Assembly: GCA_964525165.1 (NCBI GenBank)
Contig: CAZGGG010000003.1
Span: forward strand, 1 to 64,000
DNA: 64,000 nt
Source: JAWLFI01 sp964525165
Lineage (GTDB): Bacteria > Bacteroidota > Bacteroidia > Chitinophagales > Saprospiraceae
Reading direction: 5' to 3'
Of this stretch, positions 53,826-63,289 are shown in pieces. Each line of letters opens with the position of its first letter. Positions within the stretch are counted from its first letter, which is position 1. A model generated the notes under the pieces. It was not told where the DNA came from and did not search any database. It saw nothing but the letters and a program-made list of their open reading frames with translations. A program made the translations under genes and the position numbers.

Positions 53826-53866
53826 ATATGGGCATCTCATCTTCCCTAAAATGGTGCCCATCATAT

Positions 53867-53902
53867 AATAAAAAAGGCCATAACATAATTGCTATGACCT
53901 TT
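53867..53902 (-). terminator. Terminator of the ribosomal operon after rplQ
   Basis: Minus strand AAAGG-t-CATA pairs with TATG-g-CCTTT around gcaattatgt (53902-53873), followed by a T-run. It ends the long spc-alpha transcript. Confidence 0.85.
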
Positions 53903-53925
53903 ATATTTAAAATTGACCTTCAAGT

Positions 53926-54384
53926 CTACTCTTCTTCTTGTGAATTCTGAGCAACAGAAGCAGAACTTCCGCCTCTACGCGTTCTTCTTCTTCCGGAAGA
54001 ACTATCCTTGCTGTTTTGATAGGTCTCATTGAAATCAACAAACTCAATCATTGCCATTTCAGCACCATCTCCTTTTCGGAAACCTGTCCGCAGTACTCTT
54101 GTATAACCACCTGGTCTATCCGCTACTTTTGCTGCTATAGGACCAAACAATTCTTTTACTGCTTCTTTATCTTGTAAATAACCAAAAACAACCCTTCTGG
54201 AATGAGTAGTATTGTTTTTTGATTTGGTAACAAGAGGTTCAATAAACACTCTTAAAGCTTTCGCTTTTGCCAAAGTAGTATTGATGCGCTTATGTTCAAT
54301 CAATGCTCGTGACAAGTTACGCATGAGGGCCGTTCTGTGCCCTTTTTTCCTTCCAAGGTGGTTAAATTTCTTACCGTGCCTCAT
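53926..54384 (-). CDS. rplQ: 50S ribosomal protein L17
   Basis: 152 residues from ATG 54384 (MRHGKKFNHLGRKKGHRTALM, matching the family; 54393 adds three). The L17 core ends near residue 118 (EMAMIEFVDFNE). A 30-residue tail follows, basic (GRRRTRRGG) then acidic (SQEEE), as in other Bacteroidota. Last gene of the alpha operon. Confidence 0.97.
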   Translation of the reverse strand: MRHGKKFNHLGRKKGHRTALMRNLSRALIEHKRINTTLAKAKALRVFIEPLVTKSKNNTTHSRRVVFGYLQDKEAVKELFGPIAAKVADRPGGYTRVLRTGFRKGDGAEMAMIEFVDFNETYQNSKDSSSGRRRTRRGGSSASVAQNSQEEE

Positions 54385-54444
54385 AATGAACAATCATTTA
54401 TCTTCGCAACACCCAATGAAAACAGGTTATTGCAGGTTAAAAAA

Positions 54445-55446
54445 TTAATCTTCGTTCAATTGATATTTTGAAAGATCCATTCCAAAGGTCAATCCTTTGT
54501 TCTGGAGCAATTCTTCTATTTCTACTAATGACTTCTTACCGAAATTTCTGAACTTCAAAAGTTCATGAGTCTCATATTGGACTAATTCAGAAAGAGAATT
54601 GATTTTAGCAGCTTTCAAGCAATTGTAAGCTCTTACGGAAAGATCTAAATCCTCTAAAGGAGTTTTCAATAGCTTACGCATATGCAAGATATGCTCGTCT
54701 ACTACATCTTCCTTCTTCGTATTTGAATCCTCGAAAGTGATATTTTCATCTGTAATCAACATTAAATGCTGAATCAGAATTCGACTTGCTTCTTTTATAG
54801 CCTCTTCAGGATGAATCGTACCGTCCGTTTTTAACTCGATCGTTAATTTTTCGTAATCGGTTCTTTGTCCAACTCTTGTGCTGGCAACATTGTACGCTAC
54901 ATTTTTCACAGGAGTGTAGATGGCATCAACCGGGATCACACCGATGGGCGCATCTTTCGGAAGATTTTCATCTGCAGGAACGTATCCTCTCCCTTTTGTT
55001 ATGGTCAATTCAATCTCCAAACTAACAGAAGGCTCCATTGAGCAAATCTCTAAATCAGGGTTCGTCACCTCAAAAACATTCGTAAAATCCTGAATGTCTT
55101 TTGCTACGAATTTATCCTTACCGGATATAGTTAGATAAACCGTTTCAGGATCTGTAGAATCATCGTTACCATCTACTCTTTTTAACCGAACTTGTTTAAA
55201 GTTTAAGATGATTTCGATAACGTCTTGTACCACACCTTTAATCGTAGCAAACTCATGATCTACGCCCGCTATTCGAACTGCAGAAATCGCTTGTCCTTCT
55301 AAAGAAGAAAGTAAAACACGGCGAAGACTATTTCCTATTGTTTGACCAAAACCAGGTTCTAGAGGTTTAAATTCAAAAAGTCCTTCGAAATCCGTTGCTT
55401 TCTGAAGAACAATTTTATCTGGCTTTTGAAAACTTAATATGCTCAT
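54445..55446 (-). CDS. rpoA: DNA-directed RNA polymerase, alpha subunit
   Basis: 333 residues from ATG 55446 (MSILSFQKPDKIVLQK; 55494 adds 16). N-terminal assembly domain with GFGQTIGNSLRRVLLSSLEG, linker, and C-terminal DNA/activator-binding domain (LDLSVRAYNCLKAAKINSL, RNFGKKSLVEIEELL). Standard length. Between rpsD and rplQ. Confidence 0.98.
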   Translation of the reverse strand: MSILSFQKPDKIVLQKATDFEGLFEFKPLEPGFGQTIGNSLRRVLLSSLEGQAISAVRIAGVDHEFATIKGVVQDVIEIILNFKQVRLKRVDGNDDSTDPETVYLTISGKDKFVAKDIQDFTNVFEVTNPDLEICSMEPSVSLEIELTITKGRGYVPADENLPKDAPIGVIPVDAIYTPVKNVAYNVASTRVGQRTDYEKLTIELKTDGTIHPEEAIKEASRILIQHLMLITDENITFEDSNTKKEDVVDEHILHMRKLLKTPLEDLDLSVRAYNCLKAAKINSLSELVQYETHELLKFRNFGKKSLVEIEELLQNKGLTFGMDLSKYQLNED

Positions 55447-55516
55447 GTGTTGATATTCATTTAGGAGAAATAAAACAGCAGAAGGCAAGTCCAAAGAGAC
55501 CTGCCTTTACTGATTA

Positions 55517-56128
55517 TTACTTAGAGTATAATTCTACAATTAACTGCTCATTGATGTTTTCCGGAATCGCTTCACGCTCCGGATATTCAATGAATTTACC
55601 TTGGAGTTTGTCAGGGTTCCACTCTAACCAAGGGAATTTCCTAACATCAGATTTTGCAGCAACAGAAGCTTGTACCACTTCTAAACCCTGTGATTTCCCT
55701 CTCACCTCGATGACATCACCTGGATTCATTGAATAAGAAGGAATATTGGTAACAACACCATTGACAGCGATGTGCTTGTGGGAAACAAGTTGTCTTGCTG
55801 CGCGTCTGGTAGGCGCAATGCCTAAACGAAAGACAGTATTATCAAGTCTTGATTCCAACAACTGCAACAGTACTTCACCGGTAACGCCTTTGCTTCTGTT
55901 TGCATTCTCAAACATTCTTCTAAACTGACGCTCTAAAACACCGTAAGTGTATTTAGCTTTCTGCTTTTCCTGCAATTGTAATGCGTAGTCAGACTTTTGG
56001 CGTCTTCTCTTACCGCTTCCATGTTGGCCAGGAGGATATTTCCTTCTTTCGAAGTACCTATCATAACCAAATATAGCTTCTCCTAATGCTCTTGCCTTTT
56101 TCGTCTTTGGGCCTGTATATCTTGCCAT
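55517..56128 (-). CDS. rpsD: 30S ribosomal protein S4
   Basis: 203 residues, full length: MARYTGPKTKKARALGEA, YGVLERQFRRMFENA, and S4 RNA-binding domain LESRLDNTVFRLGIAPTRRA. Lacks the zinc cysteines that some S4 proteins carry. Nucleates 16S rRNA folding. Confidence 0.98.
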   Translation of the reverse strand: MARYTGPKTKKARALGEAIFGYDRYFERRKYPPGQHGSGKRRRQKSDYALQLQEKQKAKYTYGVLERQFRRMFENANRSKGVTGEVLLQLLESRLDNTVFRLGIAPTRRAARQLVSHKHIAVNGVVTNIPSYSMNPGDVIEVRGKSQGLEVVQASVAAKSDVRKFPWLEWNPDKLQGKFIEYPEREAIPENINEQLIVELYSK

Positions 56129-56159
56129 TATAAACTATTTGCGCTTCTAATGCTATTTC

Positions 56160-56546
56160 TTAAACTCTTCTTCTCTTCGGAGGTCTGCAACCATTGTGCG
56201 GAATAGGCGTGATGTCTTTGATCTTAGTTACCTTGATACCAGCATTATCGATAGCTCTGATGGCTGCCTCTCTACCGGAACCGGGACCTTTCACAAAGAC
56301 TTCACAACTTTTCATTCCTAATGAAGCTGCTTCTTCTGCAGGACCGGATGCTGCAATTTGAGCAGCATAAGGTGTGTTTTTCTTAGAGCCTCTAAACCCG
56401 GATTTACCGGCTGTACCCCAAGAAATCACTTGTCCTTGCTTGTTGGTCAATGTAATGATAATATTGTTGAAGGAAGCCTGAATATACGCATATCCCTCAG
56501 GAGTCACATTGACTTTCTTTTTGATCTTTTTTGTCGCTTTGGCCAT
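56160..56546 (-). CDS. rpsK: 30S ribosomal protein S11
   Basis: 128 residues: AYIQASFNNIIITLTNKQGQ, GFRGSKKNTPYAAQ, and the C-terminal DITPIPHNGCRPPKRRRV. Part of the platform that contacts mRNA. 12 bases after rpsM. Confidence 0.98.
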   Translation of the reverse strand: MAKATKKIKKKVNVTPEGYAYIQASFNNIIITLTNKQGQVISWGTAGKSGFRGSKKNTPYAAQIAASGPAEEAASLGMKSCEVFVKGPGSGREAAIRAIDNAGIKVTKIKDITPIPHNGCRPPKRRRV

Positions 56547-56558
56547 ACCTACAACTTA

Positions 56559-56936
56559 TTATTTAGTTACTTTCTTCTTATTTGCAACAGTCTTCTTTCT
56601 ACCCTTTCTTGTTCGGGCATTGGTCCGAGTTCTTTGACCTCTTACAGGTAGTCCTCTTCTATGTCTCAATCCTCTGTAACAAGCAATATCCATCAATCGC
56701 TTGATGTTCATTTGTACTTCAGATCTCAACTGACCTTCCACTGTATACTCGTCAGTAATCATTTGAGTGATGGTTCTGACATTATCATCAGACCAATCTG
56801 CGACTTTTACACTTTCATCAATCCCCGCTTTAGCCAAGATCTCTTTCGCTCTTGAACGGCCAATACCATAAATGTAAGTCAAACTCACAACGCCTCTTTT
56901 ATCACGAGGCAAATCTACACCAACAATCCGTGCCAT
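56559..56936 (-). CDS. rpsM: 30S ribosomal protein S13
   Basis: 125 residues: ARIVGVDLPRDKRGVVSLTY, YGIGRSRAKEILAKAGI, RGLRHRRGLPVRGQRTRTN and a lysine-rich tail. Contacts tRNA and L5. 15 bases after rpmJ. Confidence 0.98.
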   Translation of the reverse strand: MARIVGVDLPRDKRGVVSLTYIYGIGRSRAKEILAKAGIDESVKVADWSDDNVRTITQMITDEYTVEGQLRSEVQMNIKRLMDIACYRGLRHRRGLPVRGQRTRTNARTRKGRKKTVANKKKVTK

Positions 56937-56951
56937 AAAACTTATCCTTTA

Positions 56952-57068
56952 CTATCCCTGTCTTTGCTTGAAACGAGGATTCTTTTTATTAATGACGTAC
57001 AGCTTACCTTTTCTTCTCACAATCTTGCAGTCAGCAGATCGCTTTTTGATTGAAGCTTTAACTTTCAT
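56952..57068 (-). CDS. rpmJ: 50S ribosomal protein L36
   Basis: 38 residues, start ATG 57068 and stop 56952-56954. Reads MKVKASIKKRSADC then IVRRKGKLYVINKKNPRF, ending KQRQG. Only one of the four zinc ligands (Cys14) remains, so it is the zinc-free form. It fits the gap between infA and rpsM exactly and is too short for a standard reading-frame cut-off. Confidence 0.96.
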   Translation of the reverse strand: MKVKASIKKRSADCKIVRRKGKLYVINKKNPRFKQRQG

Positions 57069-57078
57069 AACTCAATTT

Positions 57079-57297
57079 TTATTTATACCTATACGTTATT
57101 CTCCCTCTGGAGAGATCATAAGGAGACATTTCCACTGCCACTTTATCTCCTGGCAAAATTCGAATGTAATTCATTCTCATTTTCCCACTGATGGTGGCTA
57201 TTACTTCATGGTCGTTTTCTAAACGAACTCTGAACATAGCGTTTGACAAAGCCTCCTCGATCACACCATCCTGTTTAATTACATCTTGCTTAGCCAT
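57079..57297 (-). CDS. infA: Translation initiation factor IF-1
   Basis: 72 residues, one S1/OB-fold domain: KQDVIKQDGVIEEALSNAMF, KMRMNYIRILPGDKVAVEMS, DLSRGRITYRYK. Standard length. Confidence 0.98.
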   Translation of the reverse strand: MAKQDVIKQDGVIEEALSNAMFRVRLENDHEVIATISGKMRMNYIRILPGDKVAVEMSPYDLSRGRITYRYK

Positions 57298-57320
57298 CTT
57301 CTAATTTTGGAGTGCAAATA

Positions 57321-58130
57321 TCAATTTTTTATTGCAATTTCCCTAATATTCGGATTCTTTTTTATGGCTGCCTCTACTCTCTCATGATCAGAGAGAATAT
57401 CCGGTCCCTTTTTAGTAACACATATTGTGTGTTCAAAATGAGCAGAAGCTTTTTTATCTCGTGACTTTATAGTCCATCCATCACTAAATTGCTTGACTCT
57501 TCTGGTACCTAAATTGACCATGGGCTCAATAGCAATCACCAAACCCGGCTTAAGTAACTCACCTTTGCCTTTTCTACCAAAATTAGGCACCTCCGGTGCT
57601 TCATGAAGAGAACGTCCGAGACCATGTCCTACAAGTTCTCTTACAATTCCATATCCATGCTGCCTTTCGGCAAAATTTTGTATGGCATAGCTGATGTCTC
57701 CTATCTTATTCCCCACGCGTGCCGCCTCAATACCTTTGTACAAAGAAGCCCGAGTAACAGAAAGGAGTTGTTCCACTTCCGGATCAATTTCACCTAATGC
57801 AAAAGTATAGGCTGCATCACCAAAAAAACCATTGAGCTCAACTCCGCAATCTACGGAAACGATATCCCCTTCTTGAAAGACTTGATCGTTGGGTATACCA
57901 TGAACGACTTGTTCATTTGGTGAAATACACAAAGTAGCCGGGAAACCACCATAGCCCTTAAACGCAGGCTTTGCGCCTTGATCGCGGATAAACTCTTCAG
58001 CCTTCTGATCTAATTCGGTGCCGGTAATTCCGGGCTTCAGCAAGCTGGCCACTAACGCAAGTGTGTCACTTACCATTAAGCAGTTCTTCCGGATTAGTTC
58101 GACTTCATCAGGCTTTTTGTAATAGATCAT
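57321..58130 (-). CDS. map: Methionine aminopeptidase, type I
   Basis: 269 residues. Metal ligands visible: VDCGVELNGFFGDAAYTF (two Asp), GHGLGRSLHEAPEVPNFG (His), VIAIEPMVNLG (Glu) and SAHFEHTICVT (Glu). Removes the N-terminal methionine of new proteins. Between secY and infA, the usual spc-operon place. Confidence 0.97.
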   Translation of the reverse strand: MIYYKKPDEVELIRKNCLMVSDTLALVASLLKPGITGTELDQKAEEFIRDQGAKPAFKGYGGFPATLCISPNEQVVHGIPNDQVFQEGDIVSVDCGVELNGFFGDAAYTFALGEIDPEVEQLLSVTRASLYKGIEAARVGNKIGDISYAIQNFAERQHGYGIVRELVGHGLGRSLHEAPEVPNFGRKGKGELLKPGLVIAIEPMVNLGTRRVKQFSDGWTIKSRDKKASAHFEHTICVTKKGPDILSDHERVEAAIKKNPNIREIAIKN

Positions 58131-58143
58131 TCGGATTAAGACA

Positions 58144-59514
58144 TTACATGTTCGCTCCGATACTCTGCATCTTAGAACGCCCTTTCAAACGGCCGGACTG
58201 AACCAAACCGTCATATTTGCGCATCAACAGGTAACTTTCAATTTGTTGTAGCGTGTCAAGAACAACACCTACCAAAATCAATAAGGAAGTACCTCCAAAA
58301 AACAGCGCAAAAGATTGGTTCACACCGAATGCTACAGCTATCGCAGGAACGATGGCAATAATCCCCAAGAATATGGATCCGGGAAGTGTTATTCGAGTTA
58401 AAACAGTATCGATAAACTCCTCCGTTGGCTTACCAGGTTTTACACCTGGAATGAAGGAATTTTGTCTTTTTAAATATTCAGCGTATTGTTTAGGATTTAC
58501 CAACAAAGCTGTATAAACATAAGTAAATACAACAATGAGTAAGAAATAAACAATATTATAAGGCAAGGAGAATGGATCACTTAAAGCTCTCATTACTGAA
58601 CCTGATGCCATCTCTGCAGAATCACCAGCCAGATATTGAGCCACAGTCATAGGTAAAAACATGAGTGCTTGTGCAAAGATGATCGGCATTACACCGGATG
58701 CGTTTACTTTTAATGGAATATAGTCCCGAGCGCCAGCAGAAGGCATCGCAGTAGAGCCTCTTCCTACCATTCTTTTTGCAAATTGGATAGGAATTCGTCT
58801 GACACCCTGTGTGATTAACACCGTTGCCATCACAACTACAAATAGAATCACTAATTCAACCACGAATAATAAAAGACCAGAACCTTCTACTTGAGCTTGG
58901 AACTCAAACACAAATGCTGAAGGTAGGGCAGCTATAATACCAATCATGATTAACAAGGAAATACCATTTCCTATTCCTCGATCGGTGATTTTTTCACCTA
59001 ACCACATGGCAAATACAGTACCCGCAGTCAATATGATCACATTCGAAATCCAAAAAATTCCTTCAGGGATGTTTGGATCAATCGCTCCAAACCCTTTGAT
59101 CATCGTCAAATAACCTCCGGATTGAACAAGACAGATCAAGACAGTTAATGCCCTTGTAATCTGATTTAACTTTTTACGGCCACTTTCACCTTCCTTCTGC
59201 TGTAACCTCTGGAAATAAGGCACAGCAAATCCTAGAAGCTGAATGATGATAGAGGCAGTAATGTAAGGCATGATACCCAGGGCAAAGATAGCCGCATTGT
59301 TAAATGCTCCACCTGTGAAGATGTTAATCAAGCCAAGAAGGTCATTAGCCGCTCTGTTGGCCACAGCACTTTCAAGAGCAGCCGGGACAACACCTGGCAA
59401 AACAACGTAGGAACCAAACCTGAAAACGCCCAATAAAATGAGCGTAAAAAGGATTCTGTTTCTTAATTCCTTGATTTTCCAGATATTCTTAAGGGTATCT
59501 ATGAATCTTTTCAT
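58144..59514 (-). CDS. secY: Protein translocase subunit SecY
   Basis: 456 residues with ten membrane helices. LRNRILFTLILLGVFRFGSY at the start, plug-domain region NRAANDLLGLINIFTGGAFN, SIFALGIMPYITASII-type motif (ALGIMPYITASIIIQL), and IGIIAALPSAF. Central channel of Sec export. Longer than E. coli SecY by about 13 residues. Confidence 0.98.
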   Translation of the reverse strand: MKRFIDTLKNIWKIKELRNRILFTLILLGVFRFGSYVVLPGVVPAALESAVANRAANDLLGLINIFTGGAFNNAAIFALGIMPYITASIIIQLLGFAVPYFQRLQQKEGESGRKKLNQITRALTVLICLVQSGGYLTMIKGFGAIDPNIPEGIFWISNVIILTAGTVFAMWLGEKITDRGIGNGISLLIMIGIIAALPSAFVFEFQAQVEGSGLLLFVVELVILFVVVMATVLITQGVRRIPIQFAKRMVGRGSTAMPSAGARDYIPLKVNASGVMPIIFAQALMFLPMTVAQYLAGDSAEMASGSVMRALSDPFSLPYNIVYFLLIVVFTYVYTALLVNPKQYAEYLKRQNSFIPGVKPGKPTEEFIDTVLTRITLPGSIFLGIIAIVPAIAVAFGVNQSFALFFGGTSLLILVGVVLDTLQQIESYLLMRKYDGLVQSGRLKGRSKMQSIGANM

Positions 59515-59526
59515 TACAATTCTCTC

Positions 59527-59973
59527 TTAAAGGATATTTACAGTACCACCTTTCTCTTCAATGGCTTTCTTCGCACTTTCACTTATAGAATGTGCACTCA
59601 CAGTCACAGCAGAGGTCAACTCTCCCCTTCCTAAAACCTTGATCTTGGTTCCTTTTCGTAAGAAGTTACGTTCTTTCAAGAATGCCTCATCGATCGTATC
59701 TACACCGTATTTCTCGGCATACATGCTGATAAGGTCAAGATTCAAAGGTGTATACTCCTTTCTGTTCGGATTTTTAAAACCAAACTTTGGCAATCGCATT
59801 TGCAATGGAGTTTGCCCTCCTTCAAATTTTCTTTTCTTCTTAGAACCAGAACGAGACATGTAACCTTTATGTCCTCTTCCAGCAGTTCTACCACTTCCTG
59901 AACCAACACCTCTACCTAATCTCTTACGGTTTTTAGTTGATCCTTCAGCAGGGTTTAAATTATGTAAATCCAT
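59527..59973 (-). CDS. rplO: 50S ribosomal protein L15
   Basis: 148 residues from ATG 59973 (MDLHNLNPAEGSTKNRKRLG); 59991 adds six and overlaps rpmD more. Glycine- and arginine-rich N-terminal region GRGVGSGSGRTAGRGHKG, then the conserved FEGGQTPLQMRLPKFGF. Confidence 0.96.
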   Translation of the reverse strand: MDLHNLNPAEGSTKNRKRLGRGVGSGSGRTAGRGHKGYMSRSGSKKKRKFEGGQTPLQMRLPKFGFKNPNRKEYTPLNLDLISMYAEKYGVDTIDEAFLKERNFLRKGTKIKVLGRGELTSAVTVSAHSISESAKKAIEEKGGTVNIL

Positions 59974-59983
59974 GACAGTACCT

Positions 59984-60169
59984 TTATGCATCTAGAGTCT
60001 CGACAGAGACTAAATGATGAACCTTATCAATCATTCCCTTAATTGCGGGAGTTAATTCTTTTTCTACAGACTGATTCATTTTTCTCAGTCCCAACGCAGC
60101 TAATGTATCTTTTTGTTTCTGCGAACGGTCAATCTTACTCTTGACCTGTGTAATTTTCACTTTTGTCAT
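59984..60169 (-). CDS. rpmD: 50S ribosomal protein L30
   Basis: 61 residues; VKITQVKSKIDRSQKQKDTL and LGLRKMNQSV are the family core. Gene order rpsE-rpmD-rplO is standard. Confidence 0.96.
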   Translation of the reverse strand: MTKVKITQVKSKIDRSQKQKDTLAALGLRKMNQSVEKELTPAIKGMIDKVHHLVSVETLDA

Positions 60170-60180
60170 TTTCTTAAGAT

Positions 60181-60699
60181 TTAGCCGTTAAACACTTTAT
60201 CTATAGAGACACCTCTTGATCTAGCTACATCCATAGGAGAACGTAACTTAAGCAGAGCGTCTACAGTAGCTTTAATTACATTATGTGGATTCGATGAACC
60301 TTGAGATTTTGCAAGTACATTTTGAACTCCGGCAATTTCCAAAACAGCTCTCATCGCACCACCGGCAATGACACCCGTACCATCAGAAGCTGGCTTAATT
60401 AATACCTTCCCCGCACCGTACTTACCTTTCTGTTCATGAGGAATTGTACCATTATAAAGAGGAAACTTAATTAAGTTCTTTTTTGCATCATCTACCGCTT
60501 TTGCTATTGTTTCAGATACATCTCTTGCTTTACCCAGACCATAACCGACGGTACCATTGCCATCACCCACTACTGCAATTGCTGAAAAACTAAAAGTACG
60601 ACCACCTTTTGTAACCTTAGCTACACGGTTCAATGCTACAAGTTTCTCTTGAAGTTCAGTTTCTGCTGGTTTTACTCTTTGTGCTTTGTTCTTAGCCAT
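60181..60699 (-). CDS. rpsE: 30S ribosomal protein S5
   Basis: 172 residues: double-stranded RNA-binding fold with LVALNRVAKVTKGGRTFSFS, GNGTVGYGLGKARDVSETIA and IKPASDGTGVIAGGAMRAVL. Helps accuracy of decoding. Confidence 0.98.
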   Translation of the reverse strand: MAKNKAQRVKPAETELQEKLVALNRVAKVTKGGRTFSFSAIAVVGDGNGTVGYGLGKARDVSETIAKAVDDAKKNLIKFPLYNGTIPHEQKGKYGAGKVLIKPASDGTGVIAGGAMRAVLEIAGVQNVLAKSQGSSNPHNVIKATVDALLKLRSPMDVARSRGVSIDKVFNG

Positions 60700-60709
60700 T
60701 TCTATACTT

Positions 60710-61060
60710 TTAGAATTTCAATCCACCTTCACGTGCGCCATCAGCCAATGCTTTAACACGTCCATGATATAGGTATCCTCCTCTGTCAAAAACTACATGA
60801 TCGATATTATTCTCTTTCGCCTTAGAAGCAATCATACGTCCTACTTCTGCAGCCTGATCTGTTTTATTGCCATCAGTCACCTTCAAACTATTGGCACCAA
60901 AAAGCACTTTACCCTCTTCATCATTCACGATTTGGGCATAGATTGCTTTATTACTGCGATAGACATTCAGCCTTGGTCGCTCACTTGTACCCTGGATTTT
61001 AGATCTAACTCTCCAGTGTATATTCTTTCTTCTTAAACTCTTCTTCTTATTTCTATCCAT
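60710..61060 (-). CDS. rplR: 50S ribosomal protein L18
   Basis: 116 residues: RRKNIHWRVRSKIQGTSERP, LNVYRSNKAIYAQIVND and FDRGGYLYHGRVKALADGAR. Binds 5S rRNA. Confidence 0.98.
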   Translation of the reverse strand: MDRNKKKSLRRKNIHWRVRSKIQGTSERPRLNVYRSNKAIYAQIVNDEEGKVLFGANSLKVTDGNKTDQAAEVGRMIASKAKENNIDHVVFDRGGYLYHGRVKALADGAREGGLKF

Positions 61061-61090
61061 GACAAAAAGCTTTGCGGCTATTGCAATTAA

Positions 61091-61645
61091 TTATTTGGCT
61101 GCAGCTTTACCTGCTTTTCTTCTAATGTATTCACCTACGTAACGTACACCTTTACCTTTATATGGCTCAGGCTTACGGAAAGATCTAATCTTGGCAGCAA
61201 CCTGCCCTACTAGTTGCTTATCGATTGACTCTAACACCACAACAGGATTTTTACCTTTTTCAGTCACTGTATTCAGTGTCACCTCGTCAGGGATCGCAAA
61301 CATGATCGGGTGAGAATAACCCAAAGCTAACTCTAACAAGTTTCCGGTATTAGAGGCACGATAACCTACACCCACTAATTCCAACTCTCTCTTATAACCT
61401 TGTGATACACCTTCGATCATGTTATTCAACAATGATCTGGAAAGCCCATGAAGCGACTTATGTCTCTTTTGTTCAGTATGACGTTCCAAAGTGATTTCAC
61501 CTTCGTTAATGTTGATGCTAATTGCAGGGTCAAATTGATGCTTCAATTCACCTTTAGGCCCTTTCACAGTCACCTCATTTCCTTTGGATACATTTACTTC
61601 CACTTTCTCCGGAAGACTGATCGGTGCTAATCCAATACGTGACAT
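61091..61645 (-). CDS. rplF: 50S ribosomal protein L6
   Basis: 184 residues: SRIGLAPISLPEKVEVNV, two repeated L6 domains, GLSRSLLNNMIEGVSQGYKR, and the signature EPYKGKGVRYVGEYIRRKAG. Confidence 0.98.
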   Translation of the reverse strand: MSRIGLAPISLPEKVEVNVSKGNEVTVKGPKGELKHQFDPAISININEGEITLERHTEQKRHKSLHGLSRSLLNNMIEGVSQGYKRELELVGVGYRASNTGNLLELALGYSHPIMFAIPDEVTLNTVTEKGKNPVVVLESIDKQLVGQVAAKIRSFRKPEPYKGKGVRYVGEYIRRKAGKAAAK

Positions 61646-61665
61646 AATTAAAACTTTTTCTTCTA

Positions 61666-62067
61666 TTAGTTAATGGTACACAAGACCTCTCCTCCTACAT
61701 TCAGGGATCGCGCTTCTTTATCGGTGATGACACCTTTAGAAGTTGAAATAATTGCGATACCCAAACCATTTTTCACTCTTGGTATATCAGATGAGGATCT
61801 AAATTGTCTAAGACCAGGCTTACTGAAGCGCTTCATCTCACGTATCACAGGAAGTTTTGTTTCCTTATCGTACTTCAACGCGATTTTAATAAGACCTTGC
61901 TTATTATCCTCTTCAAATTTATATCTTAAGATGTAACCTTGATTGTATAAAATCTCAGTTATCCTTTTCTTCATGTTCGAAGCTGGTATCTCAACTACAC
62001 GATGACGCGCTATCTGCGCGTTTCTGATTCTAGTCAGATAATCTGCTATTGGATCATTCATTGCCAT
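61666..62067 (-). CDS. rpsH: 30S ribosomal protein S8
   Basis: 133 residues from 62067 (MAMNDPIADYLTRIRNAQIA); the ATG at 62061 gives the more usual MNDPIADYL start and may be the true one. C-terminal GLGIAIISTSKGVITDKEAR is diagnostic. S8 binds helix 21 of 16S rRNA and often represses this operon. Confidence 0.97.
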   Translation of the reverse strand: MAMNDPIADYLTRIRNAQIARHRVVEIPASNMKKRITEILYNQGYILRYKFEEDNKQGLIKIALKYDKETKLPVIREMKRFSKPGLRQFRSSSDIPRVKNGLGIAIISTSKGVITDKEARSLNVGGEVLCTIN

Positions 62068-62096
62068 AACTCAAAATCTTTCTGTCCTATTATTAA

Positions 62097-62366
62097 TTAC
62101 CAGCTTGCTTTCGTCACTCCCGGAATCTTACCATCCAGTGCCATTTCTCTAAACTTCACTCTGCACAGCCCGAATTTTCTCATGTAACCCTTCGGCCTCC
62201 CTGTCAGACGACATCTATTGTGCAATCTTACAGGAGAAGAGTTCTTGGGAAGCTTATCTAAATCATCCCATCGCCCCTCTTCTTTAAGCTGTTTTCTCAA
62301 TTCAGCGTACTTCTTAACCATACGCTGTCTCTTCTCTTCTCTCGCTATTAGTGATTTTCTAGCCAT
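62097..62366 (-). CDS. rpsN: 30S ribosomal protein S14 (zinc-free long form)
   Basis: 89 residues: ARKSLIAREEKRQRMVKKYA and NRCRLTGRPKGYMRKFGLCR. The CxxC pairs of the short zinc form are absent. Confidence 0.97.
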   Translation of the reverse strand: MARKSLIAREEKRQRMVKKYAELRKQLKEEGRWDDLDKLPKNSSPVRLHNRCRLTGRPKGYMRKFGLCRVKFREMALDGKIPGVTKASW

Positions 62367-62372
62367 CCTAGA

Positions 62373-62930
62373 TTAATTATTTTGATTTTTGAAAGGAAGT
62401 CCCAAATACTTTAATAAAGCAAATGCCTCAGCATCTGTTTTGGCTGTAGTCACAAAAGTGACATCCATTCCTTTTATCTTATTTACTTTCTCCATGTTGA
62501 TCTCAGGAAAAATAATTTGCTCTGATAAGCCCATATTATAATTTCCGCGACCATCGAAGCTCTTATCACTTATCCCGCGAAAATCTCTTACACGAGGTAG
62601 AGCGACAGATATGAAACGATCAAGGAATTCGTACATCTTAATTTTTCGAAGAGTAACTCTAGCACCTATTGTCATTCCTTCACGAAGCTTAAAGTTTGAA
62701 ACAGACTTTTTTGCTCTCGTAGGAACGGCCTTTTGACCGGCAATCACACTTAACTCTTCTAAAGCTTCTTCCACAACCTTCCTATCTTGAGTTGCTTCCC
62801 CCAATCCTTGGTTAATAGAGATCTTCAACAAACGAGGTACTTCCATAATGGAACCATAATTAAACTCATCCATGAGCTTTTGAACAACCTCGTCCTTATA
62901 CTTCTTCTGTAATCTTGGTACGTAACTCAT
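62373..62930 (-). CDS. rplE: 50S ribosomal protein L5
   Basis: 185 residues: YVPRLQKKYKDEVVQKLMDE, KISINQGLGEA, GLSEQIIFPEI and GMDVTFVTTAKTDAEAFALL. Binds 5S rRNA and P-site tRNA. The start overlaps the rplX stop by one base. Confidence 0.98.
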   Translation of the reverse strand: MSYVPRLQKKYKDEVVQKLMDEFNYGSIMEVPRLLKISINQGLGEATQDRKVVEEALEELSVIAGQKAVPTRAKKSVSNFKLREGMTIGARVTLRKIKMYEFLDRFISVALPRVRDFRGISDKSFDGRGNYNMGLSEQIIFPEINMEKVNKIKGMDVTFVTTAKTDAEAFALLKYLGLPFKNQNN

Positions 62931-63271
62931 TACTTAATTGTTTCTCCAGATTTTTTAGAATAACGGACCAACTTACCGTCCTCTTCTTTCCTTCCAACTC
63001 TCGTAGGTTCACCAGTTTTAGGATCCACTAACATAAGGTTGGATACGTGAATCGCCGCAGGAACTTCTTGAATACCACCCTCAGACTCATTAGTAGGTCT
63101 CTGATGTTTCTTAACAATATTCACATTCTCTACGATCGCTCTGTATTTCTTAGGGTAAACCTCAAGAACCTCTCCCTCCTGGCCTTTGTACGCACCGGAA
63201 AGAACAACAACCTTGTCTCCCTTCTTAATCTTTATTTTGCCTTGATGGCTATGTGGCTTCTTCTTGTTCAT
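62930..63271 (-). CDS. rplX: 50S ribosomal protein L24
   Basis: 113 residues with a KOW motif: KIKKGDKVVVLSGAYKGQEG, then AIVENVNIVKKHQRP and GGIQEVPAAIHVSNLMLVDP. Early assembly protein of the large subunit. Confidence 0.97.
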   Translation of the reverse strand: MNKKKPHSHQGKIKIKKGDKVVVLSGAYKGQEGEVLEVYPKKYRAIVENVNIVKKHQRPTNESEGGIQEVPAAIHVSNLMLVDPKTGEPTRVGRKEEDGKLVRYSKKSGETIK

Positions 63272-63289
63272 AATCTTGTGCTTTAGAAG